From Xanthomonas chitinilytica (GTDB lineage: Bacteria > Pseudomonadota > Gammaproteobacteria > Xanthomonadales > Xanthomonadaceae), in NCBI RefSeq assembly GCF_026107455.2, contig NZ_JAPCHY010000003.1, positions 124,001 to 188,000 of the forward strand: DNA of 64,000 nt, read 5' to 3'. This document shows, piece by piece, positions 37,681-46,812 of this stretch (the first letter of the stretch is position 1; every line of letters starts with the position of its first letter). The position numbers and the translations under genes were made by a program. The notes under the pieces are model-generated. The model searched no databases. It had not been told where the DNA came from and saw only the letters and a program-made list of their open reading frames with translations.

Positions 37681-39383
37681 GGCGCCGGCCCCACGCCGGC
37701 CACGCGCATGATCTCCTCGCTGGTGGTCTGGCCGGCGATGACCCGCGCCCTGGCCACGTCCTCGATGCCGCGGAAGCCGGCGCTCATGGCCAGGTTGCGC
37801 AGCGCCTCGCGGCCGACGTCGTCGGCGATGCCGTTGGCCAGCGCTTCGTCCACCACCATGATGTCGTAGACCGGCAGGCGGCCGTGGAAACCGCTGCCGC
37901 GGCAACGGTCGCAGCCGCTGCCGCGCTTGCCGCAGCTGCCGGCGGGCAGGTCCAGCCATGCCAGCTCGCGCTCGCTGAAGGGCGCTTCCTGCACGCAGAA
38001 GGGACAGTTCTGGCGGACCAGGCGCTGGTTGACAACGGCCAGCAGGTTGTCGGCGATGACCTGCGCCTCCACGCCCAGCGGGCGCAGCCGCGGTACCACG
38101 CCGAACACGCTGGTCACGTGCAGGGTGGACAGCACCAGGTGGCCGGTGGCGGCCGCTTCCAGCGCCGCCTGCGCGGTCTCGGCATCGCGCATTTCGCCCA
38201 GCAGGATCACGTCAGGATCGTGGCGCAGGAAATGGCGCAGGGCCGAGCCGAACTCGTAGCCGGCGCGGCGGTTGACCTCGGTCTGGCCGGCGCCGGGCAC
38301 GCGGTACTCGATCGGGTCCTCCACCGTGAGCACGTTGCGTTCGATCAGCGACTGCATGCGCAGCGCGGCGTGCAGCGAGGAGCTCTTGCCCGAACCGGTG
38401 GGACCGGTGATCAGGATCAGCCCTGCGGGGCGCGCGAACAGGCGCTCCAGCGCAGCCACGTCCTCGTCGAAGAAGCCCAGCTCCTTCAGCCCGTCCAGGT
38501 CGCTGTGCTCGGGCAGCAGGCGCATCACCGTGCGCTCGCCAGCGTCGGTGATGATGGTCGACACGCGCACGGTCAGCGCCGAATCCAGCACCGTGGCGCG
38601 GAAGCTGCCGTCCTGCGGCCGGCGCTGTTCGGAGATGTCCATCTCCGCGGCCAGCTTGATGTAGCCCAGCAGGCGGTTGAGCGTGGTGGGCATGGCGAAC
38701 ATCGGCCGCAGCACGCCGTCGACGCGGAACAGCACGTGCAGGCTATCGTCCGAGGGCGACAGGTGGATGTCGGTGGTGCGCTCGCGCACCGCGTAGTGCA
38801 GCAGGTAGTCGAGCAGCTTCTCGGGGCTGTAGGCGTGGTCGTTGTCCACCGACAGCCGCTTGATCTCGCGTTCGAGCAGGCTTTCGACCGGGTTCTGCGC
38901 GAAGTAGTAGGTGTGGCGGATCAGCCGCGCCACCTTGCCGTACTCGCCCTGCAGGAAGCGGCAGCGCAGGCCGCAGCGCTGCAGCACCAGCTGTTCCACC
39001 GCCGGCGGATCGGCATCGCCGAGCAGCACTTCCAGGGCGTCGCCGACGCGGCGCAGCGGCAGGAACTGGCGCAGCTGGCACAGTTCGCGGTTGAACATCG
39101 CCAGTACCTGCGATTCGGCATGCGGCAGGGTGTCGACCTGCACGTAGTCGATGCCGTTCATCTCGGCCAGCACCTGCACGATGTCCGACTCGTTGGCCAG
39201 GCCATGCCGGATCAGGATGCGGCCCAGGCGCTGTTTCTCCACCTCGTTCTTCTGCAATGCGTACTGCAGCTGGGTGGCATCGATCAGGCCGCGTTCCAGC
39301 AGCCGCTCGCCGAGGCGCGAACCGTCCTTCTGTGCGGCGGTCTGGGGAGCGGAGCGGGTGGGGATGGGGTCAACCGTGGCCAT
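37677..39383 (-). CDS. Pilus extension ATPase (GspE/MshE-like) with MshEN domain
   Basis: This 568-residue secretion ATPase has Walker A at about 327-334 (GPTGSGKS), Walker B in VILLGEMRDAETAQ, the Asp box (TTDIHLSPSDDSLHVLFRVD), the His box (STLHVTSVFG), and a tetracysteine zinc site (CPFC and CDRC). The N-terminus has two 24-residue motifs starting RLG at residues 23 and 52, separated by five residues, the layout of the c-di-GMP-binding MshEN domain; the last Gln of each is replaced (Asn, Met). It powers pilin polymerisation. ATG at 39383 is preferred to 39419; either overlaps the upstream gene. Confidence 0.9.
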   Translation of the reverse strand: MATVDPIPTRSAPQTAAQKDGSRLGERLLERGLIDATQLQYALQKNEVEKQRLGRILIRHGLANESDIVQVLAEMNGIDYVQVDTLPHAESQVLAMFNRELCQLRQFLPLRRVGDALEVLLGDADPPAVEQLVLQRCGLRCRFLQGEYGKVARLIRHTYYFAQNPVESLLEREIKRLSVDNDHAYSPEKLLDYLLHYAVRERTTDIHLSPSDDSLHVLFRVDGVLRPMFAMPTTLNRLLGYIKLAAEMDISEQRRPQDGSFRATVLDSALTVRVSTIITDAGERTVMRLLPEHSDLDGLKELGFFDEDVAALERLFARPAGLILITGPTGSGKSSSLHAALRMQSLIERNVLTVEDPIEYRVPGAGQTEVNRRAGYEFGSALRHFLRHDPDVILLGEMRDAETAQAALEAAATGHLVLSTLHVTSVFGVVPRLRPLGVEAQVIADNLLAVVNQRLVRQNCPFCVQEAPFSERELAWLDLPAGSCGKRGSGCDRCRGSGFHGRLPVYDIMVVDEALANGIADDVGREALRNLAMSAGFRGIEDVARARVIAGQTTSEEIMRVAGVGPAP

Positions 39384-40800
39384 GGTGTTGCGTTTCCGGG
39401 GCAGTGGGGCGGCCGGCACCGGAGCGCGCGGCCAGCAGGGTGTCGAGCAGGAGCAGGGTGGCGGGATCGGGCCGGCCGCTGGCCGGCAGGCCGTTGCGCT
39501 CCTGCAGGCGTTGCAGTGCCGCGTGCATGCGCGGGCCGTACAGGCCGTCCAGTGCGCCGTCGTAGAGGTCGTGGTCGAGCAGCAGCGCCTGCACCGCCTG
39601 CAGGCGCCCGCGATCGCTGTGTCCGGCCAGGAAGTCTTCCGCGCGCAGGCCGGCGCGCCAGCCAGCCAGCCAGCCGTCGCCCTGGCGGCGCAGGCACAGG
39701 CCTTCGCGCGAGGGCAGGCGCGCGAGCAGCGATCCGCTTATCGGCTGCACCTGCAGCGGTTGACCGGCCAGGCGCTGCAGGCAGCGGCTCCATTGCCGGT
39801 TGGCGTCGTCCGTTGCGGCGGCGGCTGCGGCTGCGGCGGTGGGTGGCGTGGCGACGCGATCGTCGGCACGCGAGTCGGTGCCGCGCACGACCAGGGCGAG
39901 CGAGGACATGGCCAGCACGCCGGCCAGCGATGCGGCCAGTGCCAGCGGCAGTCGCGGGCGCGGTCGTGGCTGCGCACCGGCTTCGGCAGCGGCGGTGCGG
40001 ACCAGCGCCGGATCGATCGCGCGGGCGTCGGCGGCGCGCCCGTACAGGCCGTACAGGCAGCGGTCCATGATCAGGTGGATGCGACGCGGATTGCCGCCGC
40101 TGGCGCGGTGCAGGGCCTGCGCGGCGTCGGCGCGCAGGGTGATGCCGGGGCTGGGGTTGCCGGCCGCGGCTAGGCGGAAGCCGACGTAGCGGTGGACGTC
40201 GTCGCTGTCCAGCACGTCGAGCTGCACGTGCTTGCAGATGCGGCTGGTCAGCTGGCGGATGCGCTGCTGGTCCAGGTTCTCGCGCAGTTCCGGTTGCCCG
40301 GCCAGCACGATCTGCAGCAGCTTCTCCTGGCCGGTTTCCAGGTTGGTCAGCAGGCGCAGCAGCTCCAGGCTTTCGATGTCCAGGTTCTGGGCGTCGTCGA
40401 TCATCAGCACGCAGGTGGTCTGCTCGCGCCAGCGCCGCACCAGGAAGCGGTTGAGCTGCTCGATGTCGGCAGCCGGGTTTCCCTGCGGCTCGAGGCCGAA
40501 ATCGCGCAGCACCGCGGCCAGCAGGTCCGCGCCCTGCAGGAAGGTGTTGAACACCATCGAGGTGACCACGCCCTCGCCTTCCAGCGCCAGCAGCAGGCGG
40601 CGCAGGAAGGTGCTCTTGCCGGTGCCGACCTCGCCGGTCAGCAGCACGAAGCCGGCGCGGGTGCGCAGGCAGTGCGCGGCTTCGACCAGGTCGCCTTCCA
40701 GCCGCGTGGTCTGGAACCAGGCCGCCGCGTCGGGCGTGGGCGGGAACGGCGCGCGCTCCAGTCCCAGGATCTGCAGGTGGCGGGCGAGGGCCGGATTCAT
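39370..40800 (-). CDS. ExeA/GspA/MshM-like AAA ATPase with peptidoglycan-binding domain
   Basis: This 476-residue protein has an N-terminal AAA ATPase domain with Walker A TGEVGTGKST and Walker B CVLMIDDAQNL, a membrane helix at about 290-310, an alanine-rich periplasmic linker, and a C-terminal PG-binding-1 domain (LDGLYGPRMHAALQRLQERN). That combination is typical of ExeA/GspA, which helps a secretin assemble through the cell wall. MshM of MSHA pili shares the ATPase part. ATGA overlap with the TPR gene upstream. Confidence 0.88.
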   Translation of the reverse strand: MNPALARHLQILGLERAPFPPTPDAAAWFQTTRLEGDLVEAAHCLRTRAGFVLLTGEVGTGKSTFLRRLLLALEGEGVVTSMVFNTFLQGADLLAAVLRDFGLEPQGNPAADIEQLNRFLVRRWREQTTCVLMIDDAQNLDIESLELLRLLTNLETGQEKLLQIVLAGQPELRENLDQQRIRQLTSRICKHVQLDVLDSDDVHRYVGFRLAAAGNPSPGITLRADAAQALHRASGGNPRRIHLIMDRCLYGLYGRAADARAIDPALVRTAAAEAGAQPRPRPRLPLALAASLAGVLAMSSLALVVRGTDSRADDRVATPPTAAAAAAAATDDANRQWSRCLQRLAGQPLQVQPISGSLLARLPSREGLCLRRQGDGWLAGWRAGLRAEDFLAGHSDRGRLQAVQALLLDHDLYDGALDGLYGPRMHAALQRLQERNGLPASGRPDPATLLLLDTLLAARSGAGRPTAPETQHHGHG

Positions 40801-41717
40801 TGCTGCTGGGCATCCAGTTCGGCCAGCGCGCGGCTGACCTGCGGCGCGCGCGGATAGCGGCCGGACAGCCGCACCAGCCGGTGGCGGGCCTGGTCGAGAT
40901 CGCCGCGGCGCGCATCCAGCAGCGCGATGTTGACGCCGGCGTTCATGTCGTCGGGCACGCGTTCGACGATCTGCCGGTAGAGCTTTTCGGCGGTGGCGGT
41001 GTCGTTGCTGCCGTGCGCGACCCAGGCATGCATCCGCAGCAGGGTGAGGCTTTCCGCGGGGAGCTGCGCGTCCAGCCGTGCCAGCGCCTGCCGTGCGGCC
41101 TCGAGGTCGTTGCCCGCCATCGCCGCTTCGACGCTGCCGATGGTTCTTTCCACCGTGCCGTCGTCGGCCGCGGCAGCCGGCCTTGCGCGGTCGTGGCCGG
41201 CGCCGGTGCGCCGCTCGACCGTGATCTTGATGGGCTGCGGAGCGGCTTCGGCCACGGCAGCTGCCGCCACGGGCGGTGGAGCGGTGGCGGGACGCTCCGG
41301 TGCCGCGGCAATGTCCGTGGCGGCGAGCGCGGTTGCGGCAGCGGGAGGCGAGGCCGGTTGCGGTTGCGCCGGTACGGCTTGGGCGGTCGCCGCATCGGTG
41401 GTGGCGATGGCTGGCGGCGGTGCGGCCTGCCCGCTCATGGATGCGGCGACGGGAGGCTCGGCGGGGGCATCGGCCGTAGCCGCGGATCCGGCATCGACGG
41501 CCGAAGGCTGGACGACGACGGTATCCGGGGCGGCCGCACGCGGGAAACGGGAAGCAACCAGCAGCAGGACGGCGACCGCCAGCAAAGCGGCGGCGGCCAG
41601 CAGCACGGCGGTGCGCCCGCGGGCGCACCGCCGCGACCACCAGGACGCGCGCGCCGGCAGGCGGCCGGGCATCGCCGGTCCGGCCTGTTCGCGCAGCGCG
41701 TCGTAGATCAGGCTCAT
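40797..41717 (-). CDS. MshN-like membrane protein with TPR repeats
   Basis: This 306-residue protein begins MSLIYDALREQ, a start common to MshN- and GspB/ExeB-like proteins. It has one membrane helix at about residues 37-56, a long Ala/Pro-rich periplasmic linker, and a C-terminal set of TPR helices (DLEAARQALARLDAQLP, EKLYRQIVERVPDD, DLDQARHRLVRLSGRYP). In MSHA systems MshN lies beside the secretin and the AAA ATPase and is thought to help assemble the outer part. ATGA overlaps on both sides indicate tight coupling. Confidence 0.8.
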   Translation of the reverse strand: MSLIYDALREQAGPAMPGRLPARASWWSRRCARGRTAVLLAAAALLAVAVLLLVASRFPRAAAPDTVVVQPSAVDAGSAATADAPAEPPVAASMSGQAAPPPAIATTDAATAQAVPAQPQPASPPAAATALAATDIAAAPERPATAPPPVAAAAVAEAAPQPIKITVERRTGAGHDRARPAAAADDGTVERTIGSVEAAMAGNDLEAARQALARLDAQLPAESLTLLRMHAWVAHGSNDTATAEKLYRQIVERVPDDMNAGVNIALLDARRGDLDQARHRLVRLSGRYPRAPQVSRALAELDAQQQ

Positions 41718-43432
41718 ATCACCTTCACCCGCAGTACCAGCACCAGTTCGCGGGTGTTCTGCTGCTTGCCGCGCGAGCCGAACAGCTTGCCGAAGGCCGG
41801 GACGTCGGACAGGCCGGGAATGCCGCTGTCGCTGAGGCTGGCCTTCTGGTCGATCAGGCCGCCGAGCAGCACGGTGTCGCCGTCGCGCAGGTTGAGCGTG
41901 GTGGTGATGCCCTTGACGTTGATGATCGGCAGGGTGACCGCATTGCCGTTGGGGAACTCGCGCAGCGTCAGGCTGCCCGGCTCCACCTCGGTCTGCATCG
42001 GATGCACCAGCAGTTCCACCGAGCCGTTCTCGTGCACGATGGGGGCCACGCCGATGACCACGCCGGAGAACAGCGAATCGGTCTGGATGTCGGTGGACTG
42101 GTTGTAGGCGGTGCCGCCGCCGGTGTTGGAGAAATTGCTGGTCGACTTGGTGACATAGCGGATGTTGGAGCCGACGCTGAGATAGGCCGGGCTGCCGTTG
42201 CGCACGCGCACGCTGGGGTTGGACAGCACCTTGACGTTGCCGAAGGTGCGCAGCGCGTTGAGCGCGGCCGAAAAGGTGTCGGACAGGTAGCTCAGGCCCA
42301 GGCCGCGGCCGACGGCCGAGCCCAGGGTCTGGTTGGGGAACACGATGTTGCGGCCCTGGTCGCCGAAGCGGCCGTAGCGGCCATAGGGCAGCACGCTGTC
42401 GGCCTCGGGCAGGATGGTGGCCGGGTTGTCGCCGTAGATGCCGGCCACGCGGTTGCGCAGCAGGTTCCAGTCCACGCCGTACTGGAAGTCGTCGTTGAGC
42501 GAGACGTCCAGGATCTGCGCTTCCACCAGCACCTGGCGGCGCATCTTCTGGGTGGTGTGGCCGATGAGTTCTTCCACCGCGCGGATCTGCGACGGCCGGG
42601 CGCGCACGAACAGGGTGCCGGAGCTCGGGTCCAGGCTGTAGCGGCCCTGCTCGGGCGGCGGCGGGTCGTCGGGGCCGCGTGCGGCCGCGGCGGCATTCTG
42701 CTCGGCGCCCAGGATCACCTTCAGCGCGGCATCGAGCTGCTTGTACGGGTCGTTGTCCTTGCCGACGCTGCCGCTCATGGTCAGGGTGCCGCGCAGCGAC
42801 TGGCCGCCGCCGCCGGCGCTCTGCATGCCCGCGCCGAACACGTCGCCGCCGGTGGACAGGTCGAAGGAGGTGCTGGAGTTGAGCAGGTCCACGTTGAAGA
42901 TGCGCTCGCGCATCTGCCCGACCACCAGCGCGCCGCCGCGCGTCTCGCCGTGCAGGTCGAAGGCGTCGAGGATGTGGTTGTAGACCTCGCGGGCGCTGAC
43001 GTTGCGCAGGTGCAGGCTGGTGCGCTGGCGCTGTTCCAGCACCCGCGGGTCGACGATCAGGTTCATCTTCAGCTCGTCGGCCAGCGCCCACAGCAGTTGG
43101 CCGACATCGGCATTGAACATGCTGATGCTGACCACGGTGTTCTCCAGCGGGTCGTAGGCCGGAGCCAGCGGGGCGGTCTCGGCCTCGCGTTCCAGCGAAC
43201 GTTCGATCTGCTCGCGCAGGCGGTCCTGCTGCGCGGAGAGCTTGCTCGATTCCTCGACGATGGCCGCGCCGCTGCGTTCGAGCGCCTTGTATTCGGTCGG
43301 GGGGAGTTCCTGCGCGCTGCGCGGCGGCATGTTGCTGCAGGCCGAGAGCGTGAGCACGCCCATCGCGCTGACGAGCGCTCGAACCGCGAAGCGGTGTGGA
43401 CGCGGGCGGGCGGTGGTGGCGTTGGAGTTCAT
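41714..43432 (-). CDS. mshL: Secretin, MshL-type outer membrane pore
   Basis: This 572-residue protein has a lipoprotein signal with lipobox TLSAC. An N-terminal STN/secretin-N region (ISMFNADVGQLLWALADELK, NLIVDPRVLEQRQ, LRNVSAREVYNHILDAFDLH) is followed by the C-terminal secretin domain (VLVEAQILDVSLNDDFQYGV, FGNVKVLSNPSVRVRNG, LNLRDGDTVLLGGLIDQKAS, RELVLVLRVKVI). The wording is closest to MSHA MshL; the secretin forms the gated outer-membrane channel through which the pilus passes. A 57-base gap with no clear hairpin separates it from the prepilin gene upstream. Confidence 0.9.
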   Translation of the reverse strand: MNSNATTARPRPHRFAVRALVSAMGVLTLSACSNMPPRSAQELPPTEYKALERSGAAIVEESSKLSAQQDRLREQIERSLEREAETAPLAPAYDPLENTVVSISMFNADVGQLLWALADELKMNLIVDPRVLEQRQRTSLHLRNVSAREVYNHILDAFDLHGETRGGALVVGQMRERIFNVDLLNSSTSFDLSTGGDVFGAGMQSAGGGGQSLRGTLTMSGSVGKDNDPYKQLDAALKVILGAEQNAAAAARGPDDPPPPEQGRYSLDPSSGTLFVRARPSQIRAVEELIGHTTQKMRRQVLVEAQILDVSLNDDFQYGVDWNLLRNRVAGIYGDNPATILPEADSVLPYGRYGRFGDQGRNIVFPNQTLGSAVGRGLGLSYLSDTFSAALNALRTFGNVKVLSNPSVRVRNGSPAYLSVGSNIRYVTKSTSNFSNTGGGTAYNQSTDIQTDSLFSGVVIGVAPIVHENGSVELLVHPMQTEVEPGSLTLREFPNGNAVTLPIINVKGITTTLNLRDGDTVLLGGLIDQKASLSDSGIPGLSDVPAFGKLFGSRGKQQNTRELVLVLRVKVI

Positions 43433-43489
43433 CGGTTCGGTGCCTTGGGAAGGTGCGATGGAATGGCTGGGAAGAAGGACGGCATGGCG

Positions 43490-44272
43490 CTAGCGGGTCA
43501 CCGTCATCAGCCAGCCGAGCAGGGTGGTGGGGCTTTCGGCCACGACCACGTCGTCGTAGCGCGCATCGCCCGGGTAGTCGGGCGGGGCGACGCAGGTGCC
43601 GGTGCCGGCGGCGAAGGCGCGGTGGGCGCTGCCGTCGAAGCCGGCGGCGATGGTCGCGTCGTCGTCGCGACCGGTGACCGGCGCGACCAGCACGAACGCG
43701 GGGTTGAGCGGGGCCGCGCCGCTGGTTGCGCCGGTGCAGTCGGGGGTGCCGCCGGGCAGGTAGTGGGGCTGGCCGGTGGATGGCGCGGCCGTGGCGATGC
43801 GGGACAGCGCAGCGGTGAAGCCGCCGATCCCTTCCAGGTCGGGAAGATCGACCGCCTCCGGCAGCGGTGCGGCCAGGTCGGTGCCGCCGGCGCCACGGTA
43901 GACGCCGTAGCGCAGCCGCTGGGCGCGCACCGGCATGTCCAGCCCCAGGCTCTCGTAGGGCAGCCAACCGGTATTCAGGCCACCGCCGCAGACGCCCCCC
44001 CCGGCCTCGCGGCCGGCATCGCCCTGGGACGAGCTGTCCGGGCAGGGCAGGCGCTTGTTGCGCAGCGCGAACGTACGCAACGCCTGGCGGGCGGATTCGG
44101 CATGGGCGCGGGCGGCGTTGTGCTGGCGCGCCTGGCCGATGTTGTCGAATGCGGAAACCGCGGTCACGGCGAGCATGCCGAGCACGGCGACGACCACCGC
44201 CAGCTCGACCAGCGAGAAGCCGGCATCGGCGCCTGGCTTGATCGGTGATGGGGGAAACGACCGGCCACGCAT
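43490..44272 (-). CDS. Prepilin-like protein (family member 4, 260 aa)
   Basis: The signal reads DAG/FSLVELAVVVAVLGMLAV, fully canonical, with a leader of about 17 residues. NKRLPCPDSSSQGDAG, GWLPYESLGLDMPVRAQRLR and YGVYRGAGG match the shared RLPCPD...LGL...R-R-YGV block of the three larger proteins at the far end of the operon, so this looks like the basic form of that family. Its loop has lost most of the DxDxDG residues. The ATG at 44272 follows the preceding stop by one base (TGACATG). Confidence 0.8.
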   Translation of the reverse strand: MRGRSFPPSPIKPGADAGFSLVELAVVVAVLGMLAVTAVSAFDNIGQARQHNAARAHAESARQALRTFALRNKRLPCPDSSSQGDAGREAGGGVCGGGLNTGWLPYESLGLDMPVRAQRLRYGVYRGAGGTDLAAPLPEAVDLPDLEGIGGFTAALSRIATAAPSTGQPHYLPGGTPDCTGATSGAAPLNPAFVLVAPVTGRDDDATIAAGFDGSAHRAFAAGTGTCVAPPDYPGDARYDDVVVAESPTTLLGWLMTVTR

Positions 44273-44273
44273 G

Positions 44274-44894
44274 TCATTGCGCCCGTCCCGCTGCCGCGGC
44301 GGGCGGGGCAACCGTCACGTCGTAGCGCAGCTGGCCCTGCAGCTGCTGCAGTTCGTTGACGATCTCGGCATGGCGCTGGTGGCGCTGCGGGCTGTCCGGC
44401 AGCTGGGTGGATTCGGCCAGTTCGCGTGCCAGCAGCTGCGCGCGCTTGGCGACGACCAGGTTGTTGCGCAGGGCGTCTATCCGCATTTCCGGAGGCGCCT
44501 TGCCCGATTTTTCCAGCGCATCGAGCTGCAGCAGCAGGTCGTCCGCCATCCGGATGTTGTGCTGTGACTGCTGGCGGATATCGGCGATCGACTTGCCCAC
44601 CTCGATCATGGCTGCCGGCGGCGGCGCCCCGCCGGCAACGGCTTGCGCCAGCGCCGTGCCGGTCGCCGCCGGCGCGGCGTCGTGCTGCATCCACGGCGGC
44701 GTTTCGGCAGCGGCGTGGGGAGCGGCCGCTGCCGGATCTTCGGCGGCGGCGGCGACGGCAGCAGCGGTGGAAAGTGTCTGGGGCGCAACGGCGCCGGCGT
44801 CGTCGTTGCCGACGCTGCGCACGGCCATGAGCACCAGGATGCCGACGGCGATGACGGCCGCGGCCCACAGCAGGGATCTGTATCCGGGCTTCAT
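44274..44894 (-). CDS. Pilus operon protein of unknown function, single membrane helix and coiled coil
   Basis: This 206-residue protein has a short cytoplasmic start, one membrane helix (SLLWAAAVIAVGILVLMAV), an Ala/Pro-rich linker, and a helical C-terminal half (ADIRQQSQHNIRMADDLLLQ, AKRAQLLARELAEST, HAEIVNELQQLQGQLRYDV). I cannot assign it to a named family. Its position between PilP-like and pilin genes, and its bitopic layout, suggest a periplasmic alignment component. ATGA overlap with the gene upstream. Confidence 0.6.
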   Translation of the reverse strand: MKPGYRSLLWAAAVIAVGILVLMAVRSVGNDDAGAVAPQTLSTAAAVAAAAEDPAAAAPHAAAETPPWMQHDAAPAATGTALAQAVAGGAPPPAAMIEVGKSIADIRQQSQHNIRMADDLLLQLDALEKSGKAPPEMRIDALRNNLVVAKRAQLLARELAESTQLPDSPQRHQRHAEIVNELQQLQGQLRYDVTVAPPAAAAGRAQ

Positions 44895-45409
44895 TGCACT
44901 GCTCCGGCGGCCGACTGGTACGGCGAAGGCACCGGGTGGACGACGCGCTCGCCATCCGGACTCTCGATGCGCACCCAGTCGGCACCGATGGCGCCCACGC
45001 GCGAGCCGTCGGTCAGCCGTGTGCCGGTGCGGACGTGGCGGCCATCGATGATGGCGCTGCGGCGGCCGTTGGCTTCCAGCACCACCGAGACGGAATGCGC
45101 CACCGGCTCGCCGGCGCTGCCGCCGACGTGGGCCGGAAGCGAGCCGGCACCGGCGGCAGCCGGCCGCGGGGAAAGCGCCAGCAGCGGCCGTCCGTCGTCG
45201 GAGAAACCGGTCTGGCGCAGCTGTGCGATCCGCTGCTGCATCTGCCGGTTGCGTTCGATGGCGGCGCGCAGTTCGACCATCGCCGCGGTTTCGTCGGCAT
45301 CGATACCCAGGTGCAGCACCGCAGGCTTGACGATGACCATCGTCGCCAGCCAGCCGGTGACCGCCAACCAGACGGCCAGGGCGATGGCCGCGGTGAATTT
45401 CATCTTCAT
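44891..45409 (-). CDS. PilP/GspC-like inner-membrane pilus protein
   Basis: This 172-residue protein has an N-terminal membrane helix (AAIALAVWLAVTGWLATMVI), a helical stretch (ELRAAIERNRQMQQRIAQLR), and a small C-terminal beta domain (VVLEANGRRSAIIDGRHVRT, then SRVGAIGADWVRIESPDGER). The last part resembles the homology region of GspC and PilP-type proteins, which contact the secretin from the inner membrane. GGAGG lies at good distance from the ATG at 45409. ATGA overlaps exist at both ends. Its assignment rests on architecture and context. Confidence 0.6.
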   Translation of the reverse strand: MKMKFTAAIALAVWLAVTGWLATMVIVKPAVLHLGIDADETAAMVELRAAIERNRQMQQRIAQLRQTGFSDDGRPLLALSPRPAAAGAGSLPAHVGGSAGEPVAHSVSVVLEANGRRSAIIDGRHVRTGTRLTDGSRVGAIGADWVRIESPDGERVVHPVPSPYQSAAGAVQ

Positions 45410-46812
45410 GGGCGGGCCTCCAACGGCTGCGCTGCCGGGCTCTTGAGCAGGTAGGAGAAGAACCCGCCGGCCGAACGGGTGTTGGCCCCGCCGGCCTGTG
45501 GATCGATCGGCTGCGGGTCGAACCCGGCCCGACGCAGGCGTTCGACGAAGGTCGGCACCTGCATCCCGGGCGTACCGCGGTAGGAATCGGCCACGCCATC
45601 GACGCGCAGGGTGTAACCGCCGTTCCCCGCCGGTTGCGGCTGTGGCGGCGGCATGCCCGGAACCGGGTTGGCGGGCGCTGGTTCCTCGAGGCGTACGCGC
45701 AGCACCCGCACCTGGCCGGCGGCGGCGTCGCGCACCAGCGCCAGGCTGGCGCTGGGATCGACGCCGGCCTGCAGCCGCGCGGCGCGTTCGATGAAGGCCT
45801 GCGTGGCGGCGAAGTTCTCGGGCATCGCCTCCCGCGTCCGCAGCGCGTCGATGCGCTGCTCGATCGCGGCGATCTCCTCGCCCAGTTGCGCCGAGCGGGC
45901 ATTGGCTTCGCTGGCGCCCAGCGCCCAGCGCGTGCCCAGCGCACCCAGCGTGATCGCGAATACCAGCGAGGCCGCGCTGGCGATGGGCAGCGCCCATTCG
46001 GCGATCCAGGCGATGCGGCTGGCCAGCGGGTTGACCGCGATCGGGGCACCGGCCATCGACTGGATCCAGCCGATGCCGCTGCGGTACTCGTTGCCGTCCT
46101 CGTCCACGACCTGTCGCAGCGGGACGCTGGCGACCGGCAGGCCGCTGCGTGCGGAGAAGATCTCGCGCAGGACGTCGTCGGTCCATGGCTCGCCCTCGGC
46201 CGGGCGCGGAACCAGCACCGGGCACCACTGCATCGACAGCGGCTCCAGGTTGTCCTCGGCATTGCCCAGGTCCTCGGCGAACCGCTCGGCGAGCGCACCG
46301 GCGGTCATCGCCAGATCGCCGGGATCGTCGCTGTAGGCCAGTGCGGTGCGGTACACCATGTCGTGCTTGAGCATGGCCAGCACGCTGATCTGGCGGCCGG
46401 ACTGCAGCACCATGCCGACGCCGGGCCTGAGCGACTTCCACAGCAGCGAGGTGAACGGGATCAGCAGGCAATGGTCCGGCTGCGCCTCGGCCCAGGCATA
46501 GGTCTGCTGCCACACGTCCAGCGGAACCGCGGTGAACAGGGTCTGGTAGCCGGCGCCGACGCTGCGCGTCTTGTGGATCAGGATCTTGCTTTCGCTGTCG
46601 ATCAGGCCGTCCGAGCGCAGGCGTCTTTCGATCAGCGCCACGGCGTGCGCGGGGCTGCCTTCGAGCGAGATGACGTTGCTGACCGCGTTCTCGAAGTCGC
46701 TGACCACCATCGCCGCACGCGACAGCCGCGGTCGGCCGGGGCTGCGCGACACGGTCCGGCCGTCGAACACCAGCCACTGCCCCTGTTGCTGGATGACGTG
46801 GAGCAGGCTCAT
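45406..46812 (-). CDS. Pilus assembly protein, MshI/PilO2-like
   Basis: This 468-residue protein has a long N-terminal cytoplasmic region with alternating strands and helices (SVLAMLKHDMVYRTALAYS, WCPVLVPRPAEGEPW). One membrane helix near residues 275-297 (AASLVFAITLGALGTRWALG) is followed by a coiled coil and a periplasmic domain (QVRVLRVRLEEP, YTLRVDGVADSYRGTP, PTFVERLRRAGFDPQ). This is the layout of a fused PilM-PilN or GspL, as seen in MshI and in the PilO2 protein of thin pili. It would dock the ATPase to the membrane. ATGA overlaps at both ends. Confidence 0.65.
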   Translation of the reverse strand: MSLLHVIQQQGQWLVFDGRTVSRSPGRPRLSRAAMVVSDFENAVSNVISLEGSPAHAVALIERRLRSDGLIDSESKILIHKTRSVGAGYQTLFTAVPLDVWQQTYAWAEAQPDHCLLIPFTSLLWKSLRPGVGMVLQSGRQISVLAMLKHDMVYRTALAYSDDPGDLAMTAGALAERFAEDLGNAEDNLEPLSMQWCPVLVPRPAEGEPWTDDVLREIFSARSGLPVASVPLRQVVDEDGNEYRSGIGWIQSMAGAPIAVNPLASRIAWIAEWALPIASAASLVFAITLGALGTRWALGASEANARSAQLGEEIAAIEQRIDALRTREAMPENFAATQAFIERAARLQAGVDPSASLALVRDAAAGQVRVLRVRLEEPAPANPVPGMPPPQPQPAGNGGYTLRVDGVADSYRGTPGMQVPTFVERLRRAGFDPQPIDPQAGGANTRSAGGFFSYLLKSPAAQPLEARP

